NCBI GenBank assembly: GCA_004764695.1
Contig: SMSO01000025.1
Location: 5,696,362-5,760,361, forward strand
Length of the DNA stretch: 64,000 nt
Origin: Schizochytrium sp. TIO01
Taxonomy: Eukaryota; Sar; Bigyra; Thraustochytrida; Thraustochytriidae
Direction of reading: 5' to 3'
The translations under genes and the position numbers were made by a program. Shown in pieces: positions 43,763-54,486 of the stretch (its first letter is position 1; every line of letters starts with the position of its first letter). The notes below the pieces were generated by a model that saw only the letters and a program-made list of their open reading frames with translations, was not told where the DNA came from and ran no database searches.

Positions 43763-43799
43763 GAATGAATGAATCAATCAATCAATCAATCAATCAATG
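43763..43799. repeat. (GAAT)n(CAAT)n microsatellite
   Basis: Tandem GAAT units pass into six to seven CAAT units. Confidence 0.9.
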
Positions 43800-44146
43800 A
43801 AAGCCATCGATCGCTAAGTTCAACGCAGACCATCTGCGGGTGCGACCGGCACCGGTTCGCAGCGCCTTTGGCATTGTGTATATGTATATATAAATATATA
43901 TACACCCATGTGCTCAGTACGCACGCGCGTCAATGGTGAGCGCTGAGAACAGAAATATCGACGATTTAGTCAAATACGTGCATAACTTACTGCTTCAAGA
44001 GCTCCTTTTCGGCTTTGGGTCTCTCACGGTTTGCGCAGTGCCCACGAACGAACACATCAACAACTGCAGTGAAACTCGGCTTTCGCAAGAATATCCATCG
44101 TCTTCTGAGGTCTGCAATCATCGCAGTGACAAAGCTGCAACGAATT

Positions 44147-44211
44147 GATGTAATGTGATGTGATGTAATGTGATGTGATGTGATGTGATGTGATGTGATG
44201 TGATGTGATGT
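44147..44211. repeat. (GATGT)n pentanucleotide array
   Basis: About 13 units, the first few varied to TAATG. On the minus strand it reads as an artefactual HHITS-repeat peptide. Confidence 0.95.
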
Positions 44212-44693
44212 CCATTCGTGCTGTGTTTGTCCATGCACGATTGAATGAATCAACGAATGAGTGAATGATTGAGTGTATGTATATTCATGCATCCCCACTC
44301 CTTTGGCGTCTTTGAGGGCGGCGATGATCGCGCTGCTGTAATTGACATTCACGGCCGATGAAAAGCCACGAATCGAACCATGTCCGCAGAACAGAAAACT
44401 CCGTCGGCAGCCCCATTTTCCCGCAGACGCCGAGGGAGCGTTGCAGCTCCTGCCAGCGCTGAGAGGCCTCGGCCCAGCTCGCACGCGAGGCAAAGAAACG
44501 GGCAGGCAAGGCAAGCGAAGCGTCGAAGAGGAGGCGAACAACAGCAATTTCAACCCATTCCGCATCAGAACTCTACAAATTTCAACGCAATGAGGACAAT
44601 TACGCGCCGCGCTGCCCTCACAAAACTCGTATCAACTTTGTGGGGCTCTGCAGCGCAGCAAAGCCCCTTCGATAGCCCTGCTCCCATCTCAGA

Positions 44694-44790
44694 CTGAGGC
44701 CTGCTCGAGGCCTGCGAAGGCCTCCAAGGGCTGCTCGAAGCAGGTGCCTGCGAGGGCCTGCGAGGGCCTGAGAGGGTCTACGAGGGCTCG
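44694..44790. repeat. Degenerate GC-rich ten-base repeat
   Basis: Around eight imperfect copies of a unit near GCCTGCGAGG, several with central AGGCCT, form a small minisatellite in the GC-rich island. Confidence 0.65.
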
Positions 44791-47395
44791 AGAGGGTCTG
44801 GCAATGCCCTGCGCCAGGCCAGACGAGGTTTTCCAGGTCCACGGCCGCGGTTTGCCTGCGCAGTCGATTGTGCGGGGCAAAAGGCGCGAGCAGGGCGAAA
44901 GGCGCTGCCTAAGGCATGATACGAACTTTATAGGGGAGAATGCGGGGAGCGATTAATGAAGGGAAAAGCTGCGAGACAGAAATTCCGAATGTAATGGTGT
45001 TCTTTGTTCTGTGTTCTCTTTTGAGGGTAGGAAGTGCATAGTACCCATAGAACTCTGCCGCGGCTCGCGTTCTTTGTCCTCTTCAAAGGATTATGATAAG
45101 CTCTGTCTTTTATTGTTTTTGTTATTATTATTGTTATTGTTATTTGAAGTCGCGGTACTAAAAGTAAGTAAAATCTTTGGAACAATTTAATTTAATTAAA
45201 AAAAACTAAACAAAAAAAAAACTTGATGATCAATTTTATAATAATATGTTTTTAAAGTTGTCCCGCTTCGTTGTTGGTTTGGGTGTATTTTTATTTTGGA
45301 TTGCGTCTGTCCAAGTCGTTGGAGCTCTTCGCTTGATCGACGAAGAGAAAGGCGTCGAGGCAGCGAAGTAAACAATCACAGATCGATCAAATTAGTTGCC
45401 ATGGTATCTTCTGAGTGCATGATCCCCTTGATCCACATGCTCTGAATTGAGTAATAACTGCGTGCATGATGCAGACGCTGTAAGCATCGTCATCAATCGC
45501 AGAATCTTTATTAAAACAGCCCTCTGCTATCAAGAAAGCAAATAACATGGACCTATTCATCACTTATGCCTAGGGAGGTACTGCGTATTTTTGTTTAAAG
45601 TCTCTTAGGTTATGTACCCAATTCTAACTTGTGATTGTTGTCGAGTATGCTACAGGATTAGGCTATTTCTTTCTTTGAAGATTGTGCCAACTCGCTACAA
45701 ACGACTCTGCGCGAGAGCCCTAACTTTAACCCGCTGCGGAGTGTTAGTACGACACATGGATCAAAAACCCAATGAACGAAACAGAGCAAACAATCCGCGT
45801 TCTTTATCATCAATGATTAATGATTGCAATTCGTCTTTAATTGTACGTACCCTACATACCTAGCGCACATACGCACTATCTATGGTAAACACTAAGTGGG
45901 CACCTGCGTAGTCGCAAATCTCATCGCCATAATAATAATCCCAACTTGCAGCCTTTGCAAAGTGCGCCAAGGTCGTAGATATCAATTACTCAGGTGCGCA
46001 CTATCATGAACTCAAATCGCCAGGACTGGTTCAACGGTTCATGATTAAACAGCACTAGCCGTCCCTCCAATTTGTTGCAAGGACAAACACAATCTCCGAT
46101 AGAGCCATCTTTACATCCATGATGACGACCCAATGTAAATACCATTCTGTGCAATATCCACTAACTTGAAGAATAATATTATATTATGCAGGACTAGTGC
46201 TCCAATGCCTGTCTAGAGGAAATAGTAGAGAGAGGTACCTACTGCACGTTCTTCATCAATCACTGATTCCATCATGGTCGAAGATAGTTGCGAAAGCCAT
46301 GATACTACTTCACGATCCCTCAAGTTCATCGTAGTACCTAGCTAGATAGAGTCTATTGTAGAGCTGCAAATGCAGCGCTGCCCAAAGAAAGCCGTGGGTG
46401 GCTCTAAGTAAAAGATAAGTGGAGATGTTCACAATAGTGTTCACAATAGGACGGACGGCTCTCAGAGCTCGCCAAGTTGGCTGCAGATCATGACCAGGCA
46501 AAGTCGCCAGCAAATCCATAACTGCAGTTCGCTGCAAGATAAAAACACCTCTTGGTGTCACAGCACTGCGCTTGCAGGAGCACGGTGCTGCAGCCATGGA
46601 GGCCTCTTGAGCTCACCTGAGCTGTATAGCCTTAGTCACGCTGTGATGAACTTAAGCATCAAGAAGCAGAGCTGAGCTTTCAGCTAGAGTCTGAAAGGCT
46701 TCGAGATACCCTATTCCTCTATCCATGTACAGGATGGAGTATGGAAGCCAAAGGCCATTCGTGCTGAAGAGATAAGAAAGCGCTTGTGCTTTCTCTCTAG
46801 ATCAGCTACACGAAAGGGTCAATGCGCTGGAGGGATTTCCTCGAAAAGACAATGCTCTTGATTGAATGATTTGTATCTCCTTACTCTAAGTGTAAGTACA
46901 GCATGAAATAGACAGGCTCGCTTGGTTGATTGGTAGGTCGAAAGAATACAGAAGCAAAAGTTAGACGGGCATGGTAGTTGTAAAAAAAAAAGTGTCGTTT
47001 GTATAGGGCAATGATCGAAAAAACAGCTCCCTCTTCTGATGGCTCGCTTTCAGAGTTCAGTGAAGAAAAACATTCACTCCGGAAATATGAATGTCTGAGC
47101 TCTCTACTCCGATAACTTTAGAAAACAACACCAAGCCTATGAATAACAACCTGCTCGTGTTTGGCCGCCTCATCGTGTAGCATGCCGTAGTGTACGATGA
47201 CTTGTTTTATAGTTCATCATTAACTGACCTCATTGGTTTCGTCCACGTTCTAATCATTGCAGACATAAGTGACTTGTGGAGGATAGTCAAGGTATAACAT
47301 TCACCCTTGGTCAGACAGACGGTAGCCCATCGTCCTACTACGAGCTTCTTAAATCTCTCTCAAGTACCTTTAACAATTCTTGATCGATGAGATAA

Positions 47396-47438
47396 GATCA
47401 CGTGACAGATCTGGATGGGGTCTGTCCATCACATGATC
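47396..47438. other. Imperfect hairpin (about 17 bp)
   Basis: Arms GATCACGTGA and TCACATGATC (one mismatch) enclose a second stem CAGATCT/GGGTCTG with a GGATG loop and a four-base bulge. More short inverted repeats follow to about 47530. It is not a tRNA: the acceptor and T-arm do not pair. Confidence 0.5.
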
Positions 47439-47812
47439 CCTTTGTCAAACTCACATCTACAAGACGTAGATAACAGGGGAATGAAGATGTAGGATTAGAA
47501 CCGCATCTCTCGAGTGCGGTCTCAATGTTGGTGCGGTCCCCCGCTTCCTGGCCAGAAAGTAGTTTTTTGTTGTTTTAATTTTTTTTAATAAATTGTTCAA
47601 GTCAACTTTTCTCTTCTTTTCACAATCATCAGCCTGTTGTAAAATCTCATCTTTCGCTAGACTTTTCTTACTCCGAACCGGTTGGTTAAACTTTGGTGTT
47701 TTGTGATGGAAAGCTAGCTCTTGATTGAGTGAGTGTTAATAATTATAAAAACGAGTGCTTAGGCAAGAATAGACAAACAGTTTTTTTTTTTTAATGGAGA
47801 AGCAAAGATACA

Positions 47813-48046
47813 TCAGTAAGCCCAGGTATATAGCACAACTCTTTCAATGATTGGCCAAAGGACAATATGCTGTACTTGAGTGAAATATAAATCCATTGCA
47901 TCAGACCTCATGACTATGTAGAGGCATTCTTCGGCGTTAAGGGTTTTCTTTGCCAATGAACCAATCATTCCAAAACTAAGAACGCAAGGACATGCCAAAA
48001 GTATTTCCAGTGCTAGCAAGAATTTCGTTGCTCCTCTATTCGGCAT
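47813..48046 (-). CDS. Possible small secreted or membrane protein, unknown
   Basis: A 77-codon frame starts at an ATG at 48046. Its first 29 residues look like a signal peptide (MPNRGATKF, hydrophobic core with LLALEILLACPCVLSF). The remainder has no recognisable domain and ends in a hydrophobic, aromatic stretch. It precedes SDHAF1 on the same strand's downstream side. Chance is a real alternative at this length. Confidence 0.22.
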   Translation of the reverse strand: MPNRGATKFLLALEILLACPCVLSFGMIGSLAKKTLNAEECLYIVMRSDAMDLYFTQVQHIVLWPIIERVVLYTWAY

Positions 48047-48412
48047 AGACCATGGTGGAATGCGAAGTGAAAAGTTAAGTTGTTAAAATGATGGTTAAGC
48101 GAAGGAGAATGTTGACTATACTCGAGCTCTTTAATGAACCTGCGTCAGAGCTAAGCTGGTAGAACCTTTCAAGTATTGCAACTCAGAAATCAAGACAGCA
48201 CAACTAAATCACTTAGCATCCATATAGTTAAGAAGGACTGGAGTAGCGAACAAGTAACAAACTAGGAAATTCATTTGCAGATTTTGCGACTAGTTCTGCA
48301 GAATGCCACTCCTTTTCAATCGATAACCAGAGATTGCACAGCAAGGACCTATAGGCGTATCAAGGTCGTGGGCATGTACTTTAAAAGAAAGAAAAACTCT
48401 CAACTCTGTGTC

Positions 48413-48688
48413 TTAGCGCTTGATCTTGAAGGTGGACACTCTTGCAACATTTTCACTTGCAAACTCTTCGATGCGAAGAGTTCCTCTCCGTAATAAGAAT
48501 TCAATCGTTCTGAAGTCTTTGCGGTCCACATCCATTGCATCCTCTCTGAATTTGTTCTTGACAGTCTCAAAGTTCTTGCGCGATCCCGGCGTGTCCTTGG
48601 ACCGCGCCACCTTAAGTGCCTTGCGATACAACTTTAGCACATCCTTCTGCAGGCCGGAGTGTCTGATAATCTTATCCATCTTTGTCAA
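48413..48688 (-). CDS. SDHAF1: Succinate dehydrogenase assembly factor 1 (LYR protein)
   Basis: This is a 91-aa protein; the ATG at residue 4 is an alternative start. It has the SDHAF1 layout: RHSGLQKDVLKLYRKALKVA, where LYR is at residues 20-22, then basic helices and FRTIEFLLRRGTLRIEEF, matching the RIEYLYRRG region of human SDHAF1. The protein acts in the mitochondrial matrix with the HSC20 co-chaperone to pass iron-sulphur clusters to the SDHB subunit of complex II. Its length fits the family (yeast Sdh6 79, human 115). It is divergent from the F-box gene, sharing about 570 bases of upstream DNA. Confidence 0.88.
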   Translation of the reverse strand: MTKMDKIIRHSGLQKDVLKLYRKALKVARSKDTPGSRKNFETVKNKFREDAMDVDRKDFRTIEFLLRRGTLRIEEFASENVARVSTFKIKR

Positions 48689-49257
48689 CTACGCCACCCA
48701 AATAAGCGAGCTAGCTCCTCTGAGCTCCACGCCCTGCAAACGACAATGCCCCAGTCGTCTCCCCGGTGAATTAAGCAAATGAGTCGCGAAGTTGACGCTT
48801 TGCTTCACCAATTGCAAAATCCCTCATACTGTGAAATCTGCCATCGACTATCCTCCCTTAATGTCTCTTTCTTTCGCGGATGTCTATCGATTTACTCTTA
48901 AGTAGCAGTAGGTAGTCATAGATAGAATAGGGGCAACTTGAAAATAGGTAAATAGTTTACTCTTGGAGGGACAATAGGAAAAATATTATCGCGTCCCAGC
49001 TCCAGCTCAGTTCCCGATCTTGATTCCGCCAGGTCTCGAGCCGTTGCCGGAGGCGGCAACCTGCTCACCAGCCGTGGCCAGCAAACTGAGAACAAGGACC
49101 TCGCTAGTGTCCTGTACCGCAGAGCTCGAATACCACCCGAGCATCGAATAGTACCTACGGCCTGGGTCTGGACCTCAGGGAAGGGGAATTTTTCTTGGTA
49201 TATAATAAGGAGACTTTGAAAGCCCTGGTGTAAACAAATTAGTCTTGGCGCAAATCG
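48689..49257. other. Divergent promoter region, SDHAF1 and F-box gene
   Basis: No gene is seen. Upstream DNA for both divergent genes. Confidence 0.5.
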
Positions 49258-50206
49258 ATGGCTGCACGGAAGCGAGGTCGAATGGGACTTGATGTTTATA
49301 AAGAAATGATATTTGGGAACATCCCGCCATGCGTGAGGCTTGAAGTCTGGACTTTCCTAGACGCTGAGGATCTCATCAGGTACGTGCATTATGCGAAATG
49401 CCCATGCTTGCCAGGGTTTCAATGTTATCGTGTACGCATGTATGAACATTTAGAGACTTTGATTACAAAAACAATCGACGTAGAAGAGTTGTCTTATCGT
49501 GTGTATTTCCAATATATTTTACTAAAAACGCTTGCTGATTAAGGTGAATGAGCTAACGGTTTCTCTTGATACTTTGGCTCTTCGAATTTTCGTATGTAGG
49601 CTCGGGCTTACGTGTAGATCGGTGTTTAAGGAAACTATCGGATCAGAGTACCTATGGGTGCAGCGTTGCCGAGAACTTTGGGCCGACAAAGCTTATGTAC
49701 CGAAGCAACTCCAAATGCATCCGAGCTTAGAGAGCTATTTCCACTCGAAACGCGCAGCGAACGATGCATCAGTTGAAACTCTTGAGAAGCTCCTACCGCA
49801 GGCGTGTTTTCATATGCGAATGGGAGCTGGAACAATGATGCTGTTTGGCTTCGAAGATGCAACAGGTAGAAAAGTACCAATGTTTCGCAGGTTCGCAGAA
49901 GGCGGTAAGTATGTACGATATCCTGACCAAGATGATGTACGGCGCAATCCGTATTCCCTTTCACCTGTCAAGGATCCGGTCGAGCGTCATGAGGAACTGC
50001 ATGGTCCACTCTTGCCTGGCCACGCGCTGGTCTGGAGCATCAATTACCAACACAATGGTATTAATCTGGCAAACCTTCCACCATTGCGCATATCCCGGCG
50101 CGCCGATAACTGGGCCTGGCGTCTCGAGAATGAATTTCTTGTGTACGAAACTTGCTCCAGGCTCACGTTGGAGGATCAAACACGCTTGGATCCATCTGAA
50201 CTCTAA
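49258..50206 (+). CDS. F-box protein (two exons)
   Basis: Exon 1 (49258-49379) and exon 2 (49600-50206) join through an intron of 220 nt with a GTACGT donor and a TATGTAG acceptor. The split codon AG/G gives Arg and the frame continues without a stop to 242 aa. Only the spliced form is sensible: exon 1 ends FLDAEDLIR and exon 2 starts LGLTCRSVFKET, then YLWVQRCRELW. Together these make an F-box (residues about 20-75: IPPCVRLEVWTFL, then the joined part). The C-terminal 150 residues have no repeat or substrate domain I recognise. F-box proteins link substrates to SKP1-CUL1 ubiquitin ligases, and the substrate is unknown. It is followed on the same strand, 693 bases on, by another ubiquitin-related gene. 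Confidence 0.85.
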
Positions 50207-50899
50207 TAAAAGAAGGAGCTTTTTGGCAGAGAAGCTTTCATTGCGCAGCGAGCTCCAGCTCGCGCTCCACGTACTGCTACTCTGTAAGAATAAAGGGGTG
50301 TTTTGGCATACTTCATAAGTAGACCTTTGCGAACAACTTTCTGCTAGACTTTGCAATTTGCCTCATAGGTATAGAGCCCCTTTACTGTATGCATGTAAAA
50401 ATAAGCCCAAGAATAAGTAAACTTGCCTCGAAATTGCTTTTTCCTCTTTACTATACCTACTAACCTTCTGCATTGTAGATACTGCTCTCATCAGGCCCAA
50501 CTGTTTCTGGCCATTGTGTCCAAGCCTGTTCTAAAGTCCATTTACGGTAACCAATCTGTGAAGACTTTGCCGCTCTCAACATTAAATGTGAGACATTACG
50601 TAGGTACATAATGAATAATCAACTTTTCATCCTTCCAGGTATAATAAATATGGGTAGCCAAGCCACATAGTAGTCGGTACATAGGTGCCTACTATCGCTA
50701 GAGTGCCTCCAACGAGCGCGATAAGAAACAAACGACCTACGAGTAGAACAACTCTCCCCCACAATAGGTGCTGGTCTCGAAGGGCAATCTCCAAACGTCT
50801 ATTGCTGCAAGAGACACAACTGCGATTCACGTCTTAAAGGGTTCTTCTCAGTTGCAAATTGAGGGAGTTGTTTAAAGTTGGAAAAGCACAAGAGCGCGC
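50207..50899. other. Intergenic, no supported gene
   Basis: 3' flank of the F-box gene and promoter of the UBX-like gene. A short minus-strand frame with a hydrophobic stretch (50627-50830) lacks an ATG start. Confidence 0.45.
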
Positions 50900-52243
50900 A
50901 TGAGCTCCTCCTCCTCCTCCTCCTCGTCTTCTTCGACGACAAAGCACCGCAACGGCGAATGCGTCGTGGACTTAGTGGAAGACGACAGTTCGCGAGGAGG
51001 CGAAAACCCCCTCCCATCACCCTCTCCATCATCTTCGTCCATGCGCCGGAGCAGAGGTAGAGATAATAACAACGCCATGAGCCTCGATGGGAGCGACAAT
51101 AAGAGCAATAACATTACTCATGCAGGCTCCAAAAACAGTAAATCTGGAAAATCGAAACGCAGAACCAAATCATCCTTGCGGAACGACGGTGAGAGCTACG
51201 ATGGAGAAGTTGACAATCGACGACGTCGAAGGCAAAGGTCTGACGAAGACTTCGCGCAGGAGCAGGTGGAGCCTTCAAGGAAAAGAGCTCGTCGACAGGT
51301 TTTGCGTCGTGGCCGCGATCAACATGGGAAACGTGCAACCAATAGAAATTATGCCGAAAAAGACTTTATAGTTGACGATGAGGATGACGAAGACTACGTC
51401 GATGATGGTTTTCAACATGTTGGCGGAAGTATCTTGGAGGCAGCAGCTGCTGCTGCGAACATGTCATTTTCGAGGCGCCCGGGGTTCGCAGGTTTTCATC
51501 CAATCCAGCATGCTCAGCAAAACAACGAAGATGCTTTTGAAGCGGATCTTCAAAAGGCGATCCAGGCGTCTAAATCTCTGGAAGCGCAAAAGCTCAAACA
51601 GCAGCAGGATATTGCTTTTGAGCAGTCTTTGGCTGAAGATCAGGCCAAAGAACGGGAGAAGCGGGAACGTGAAGAGACCGAACGTCGAAATTTACAGAAT
51701 AAAGAAGAAATGAAACGTAGGAAACTTCAGGAAAAGGAAGCTTTGAAGGCCAAGCGCCTAGAAATGCTTCGTTCTTGGGAAGAAAATATGAACCCTGAAC
51801 CTCCTGCCGACAGTGCGGATACCGTCCATATTGCTTTACTGGTACCGGCAGGGCGCTTTCGTCGTAGGTTTCACAAACAAGAGACACTTCTTGATCTCAT
51901 GCGCTGGGTTGCAGTCACAGACCCACGCTGCAAGCTATCTCGTGGCTTTGAGATCGTTGTGCCACCTAATCTGCGTTTCTCTTCGGATTTAGATGAAAAT
52001 GAGATGCGGGCGCATACAATGGAGTCTCTCAATTTGCGCCGAGATAGTATTCGTGTGACGGTGGACGAAGACGACGAAGAAGAAGAAGAAGAAGAAGAAA
52101 ATCGAGAACAAGCAAGTGCATCCGGAGGCGCAACATCCTCCAACTCGGTCTCTGGTCATGCTGGACCTTCAAACACAATGGCAGGATCAAGAGCTGTAAG
52201 TATTGAAGATGACGACGACGACGATGTGCAGGAGGTTTTTTAA
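50900..52243 (+). CDS. UIM and UBX-like domain protein
   Basis: A 447-aa intronless frame. Residues 1-200 are low complexity (poly-Ser start, Arg/Lys-rich and acidic patches), and several basic clusters suggest nuclear location. At about 208-240 are two ubiquitin-interacting-like motifs (DLQKAIQASKSLEAQ and IAFEQSLAEDQ). A charged coiled coil follows (about 240-295). A ubiquitin-fold UBX-like domain lies at about 305-385 (VHIALLVPAGRFRRRFHK, LLDLMRWVAV, FEIVVPPNLRFS). The tail is Asp/Glu-rich and ends DDDDDVQEVF. This order resembles UBX proteins of the FAF1/UBXN class, which recruit the p97/Cdc48 unfoldase to ubiquitinated cargo, but no UBA or UAS domain is visible. The start is the first ATG, and its poly-Ser run is a TCC repeat prone to length change. 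Confidence 0.78.
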   Translation: MSSSSSSSSSSSTTKHRNGECVVDLVEDDSSRGGENPLPSPSPSSSSMRRSRGRDNNNAMSLDGSDNKSNNITHAGSKNSKSGKSKRRTKSSLRNDGESYDGEVDNRRRRRQRSDEDFAQEQVEPSRKRARRQVLRRGRDQHGKRATNRNYAEKDFIVDDEDDEDYVDDGFQHVGGSILEAAAAAANMSFSRRPGFAGFHPIQHAQQNNEDAFEADLQKAIQASKSLEAQKLKQQQDIAFEQSLAEDQAKEREKREREETERRNLQNKEEMKRRKLQEKEALKAKRLEMLRSWEENMNPEPPADSADTVHIALLVPAGRFRRRFHKQETLLDLMRWVAVTDPRCKLSRGFEIVVPPNLRFSSDLDENEMRAHTMESLNLRRDSIRVTVDEDDEEEEEEEENREQASASGGATSSNSVSGHAGPSNTMAGSRAVSIEDDDDDDVQEVF

Positions 52244-53085
52244 ATTCTTTGATCGGTGAGGGGTTTAGTAAATTCCTAAATTATAGGTGTTGTAGCTCGG
52301 AAAGAGGCAGGCATTGTTCACTTATTGGTGCAAACAAAGATTTTATTAGTAACATGTGTATACGCGTAGCCACAAACTCTTGGAAAATTAGATTACTATG
52401 GTAGAATATCTTTTGTGTTCAGGCCTCCTGTGGTTCCTCGCACAACAAAGACAGCCGTTTCACTGCAAATTTGTTGTATAGCTTTTGTGGGGCAAAATCA
52501 TGATGGAAAACAGCAAATAGTAGCGCGCAAATGTCGACAGCTTGTTTTCTAATTGAGATTCTGCGATCTAGTCTGATTGTTTGCAGTCACTTTTCTGTGG
52601 ACTTTGTTTTTAAATGTGGATGCGAACTTACGAAGCGTTTGCGGTTCTCATGTTTCTTATGTCGCGTGGGTTAAATTCGTGGGTTTATTGGAGGAGCTTA
52701 TTGCCTCTAGTAAGCTACTTGGTCTGTAAGCGATGTTTTGCATGATGGTCATTACGCCGATAGGTAGACAGTGAATCCGTTGACTCGACAAACTTTATTT
52801 CTACAAATGGCATCCTCTTATGATCGTGTAATATGATGCTCTGCGTTTTTAGAGTCTGGAATGCGTGTTCCATGGTGTGGTTTGTTCAGGCTCCTCATTA
52901 TGAATAGCGCATGTGTATCTATTCCGTAATTTTGCGTTGATGAATGAAGTTTGTGTGACAGTGTTATATTGAAAAGAATAAAAAATAACTTAAAAGTTCA
53001 TGGCTGTTGCTCGTCATTTGCAGCACGATCTGTGCAAGATTGTTTCTTGATACCCTGTCTGTATAAATATTGTGCTGCAAAGAGT
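52244..53085. other. 3' flanks of convergent genes
   Basis: No gene seen between the UBX-like gene and the fluoride exporter. Confidence 0.5.
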
Positions 53086-54486
53086 TCAAGGATAATAAAC
53101 TGAGACACACGAGTCACCGTTCTCAAAATCTGTGAGATCAGCGCCAGACCAAGTGTAGCCGCCGATGATGATGATCATGCATATTTGGGCTACAATCATT
53201 GATGCAAAACCATACACATAGGCATCTTTGCGGCCGAGACCCTTGAGCTCAGCAATAAAAGTGGACACTGTAGAAAGACTACCACAGTATCCTGTGATAA
53301 AGCCCTGTAATGCTTCACATTGAACTGTGTCCGCACGACTGACAGAAATTCCAAGCACGTAAGCCATTGCAAGCAATGCTGATGCGAACACATTAGCGAT
53401 GAAAGTACCGAGCGGAAAACCTTCAAGCTTGCTGTTAAAAAGACGACCGAGAAAGTATCGCGACCACGCACCAAACGGACCCCAGCACAACGCGAAGAGG
53501 AGCTCTGTATGGAAATACCCTGCAAGAAGTGCCACGAGTAATCCAATCAGCACCGCGAACGTGATACTACCAGCGTGGTAGAGAACTCTCGGGGCGCACA
53601 CGATGGTATCCGGTTCATTCTTAGGCGGCTTAAAAGGGTGAGTTTTGCCGATGTGGCGGCCAAAGTCATAAGCAATCAAGTCCACCGCGATACCCGCAAG
53701 CTGGACCTCAAACCACACGAAGGCCTTTTCACGACGATCAATCCCTAGAACTGTAGGGCCGACAAGAACCGCCCCTGCTTCTTGCCAGCTGGAGAACGAT
53801 GTGAGAGAACCACAAAATCCAGTACCAACACCTACGAAAAGTGGAGTCCACAATACATGTTTGAAATAACTCCAATACGCGAGCCACGCAGTGCCCACGA
53901 AGTTTGCGAAGATATAGTCCGAGAACGGATCCACAGATGTGAGCGAAAGTGCCACTCGAAGAGCTACACCTGCTATAGAACCTACTGCAATGAGAGCAAG
54001 AGTTGAGAGAGTCTCGTAGAACCATGGAATGTCGCGGTACTCCGGGGCCTCACGCTCAGCAGCTTCATACTCACTGGCCTCTTCACGGCCCGCAGTGGCA
54101 AGCAGCTCGTCATCGAGGACAATTTCCTCCTCACGAGCAGAGCTTCGAGACGTCGAGTGCTGCCGCAGCATAGGCTTGAGGTGGTTCGTAGGCGAAGACG
54201 GATTGGCCATGTTACTTTGGACATAGTTGGATCCATTTCCGTGGTTCATGTTGTTGTTGATGTTGATGCTGCTGTTATCGTTGTTGCCGTTAATAACAGC
54301 TTCAGGACGCTCTTCGAGAGCGCCTCCATCCTCGAGAGAACCGTGGTTGCGCATGGACCCGCTTTGCGGCTTGCAGGTGATCCCCTCGGGACCTGGCTGA
54401 GAGCTCGCGTCTGCTTGTCTGTTTGGAGGGTTGTGTGCCGAAGGAGTGCTGCGGTTCTCAAGGGATGAGCTCTGCGAATCCAGCAT
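53086..54486 (-). CDS. FEX1: Fluoride export protein, double CrcB domain (FEX)
   Basis: A 466-aa protein. Residues 1-150 are hydrophilic (Asn-, Ser- and Glu-rich). Two CrcB/Fluc domains follow, at about 152-285 and 299-455, each with four hydrophobic helices; this fused arrangement is that of eukaryotic FEX. Signature segments appear in both halves: NFVGTAWLAY with GTGFCGSLTSFSSW in the first, and GAWSRYFLGRLFN, GTFIANVFASALLA with GYCGSLSTVSTF in the second. The conserved Asn, the TF/SF phenylalanine boxes and the central Arg expected in CrcB are present in the second half; the first half has the Ser/Phe box. It is a plasma-membrane channel that removes fluoride from the cytosol. The long N-terminus exceeds that of yeast FEX1 (375 aa) and is probably cytosolic. 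Confidence 0.93.
   Translation of the reverse strand: MLDSQSSSLENRSTPSAHNPPNRQADASSQPGPEGITCKPQSGSMRNHGSLEDGGALEERPEAVINGNNDNSSININNNMNHGNGSNYVQSNMANPSSPTNHLKPMLRQHSTSRSSAREEEIVLDDELLATAGREEASEYEAAEREAPEYRDIPWFYETLSTLALIAVGSIAGVALRVALSLTSVDPFSDYIFANFVGTAWLAYWSYFKHVLWTPLFVGVGTGFCGSLTSFSSWQEAGAVLVGPTVLGIDRREKAFVWFEVQLAGIAVDLIAYDFGRHIGKTHPFKPPKNEPDTIVCAPRVLYHAGSITFAVLIGLLVALLAGYFHTELLFALCWGPFGAWSRYFLGRLFNSKLEGFPLGTFIANVFASALLAMAYVLGISVSRADTVQCEALQGFITGYCGSLSTVSTFIAELKGLGRKDAYVYGFASMIVAQICMIIIIGGYTWSGADLTDFENGDSCVSVYYP

Larger units (their letters stand above)
42921..47812. other. Gene desert, third
   Basis: No supportable gene in 4.9 kb. A GC-rich island lies at about 44300-44920 and an AT-rich spacer at 45110-45250. 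A 95-codon minus-strand frame at 46310-46597 and a 192-codon frame at 43987-44565 (partly repeat-encoded) show no domain I know. Confidence 0.4.

Noticed and set aside
43987-44565. 192-codon minus-strand frame with a mitochondrial-like start
   Set aside because: About a third is encoded by the GATGT array, and two other frames in the same GC-rich island look equally good.
46310-46597. 95-codon minus-strand frame with hydrophobic stretch
   Set aside because: No domain, no clear codon bias and a short direct repeat inside.
47490-47510. B-box-like sequence (GGTTCTAATCC on the minus strand) suggesting a tRNA
   Set aside because: The T-stem and acceptor stem do not pair and there is no A-box at the right distance.
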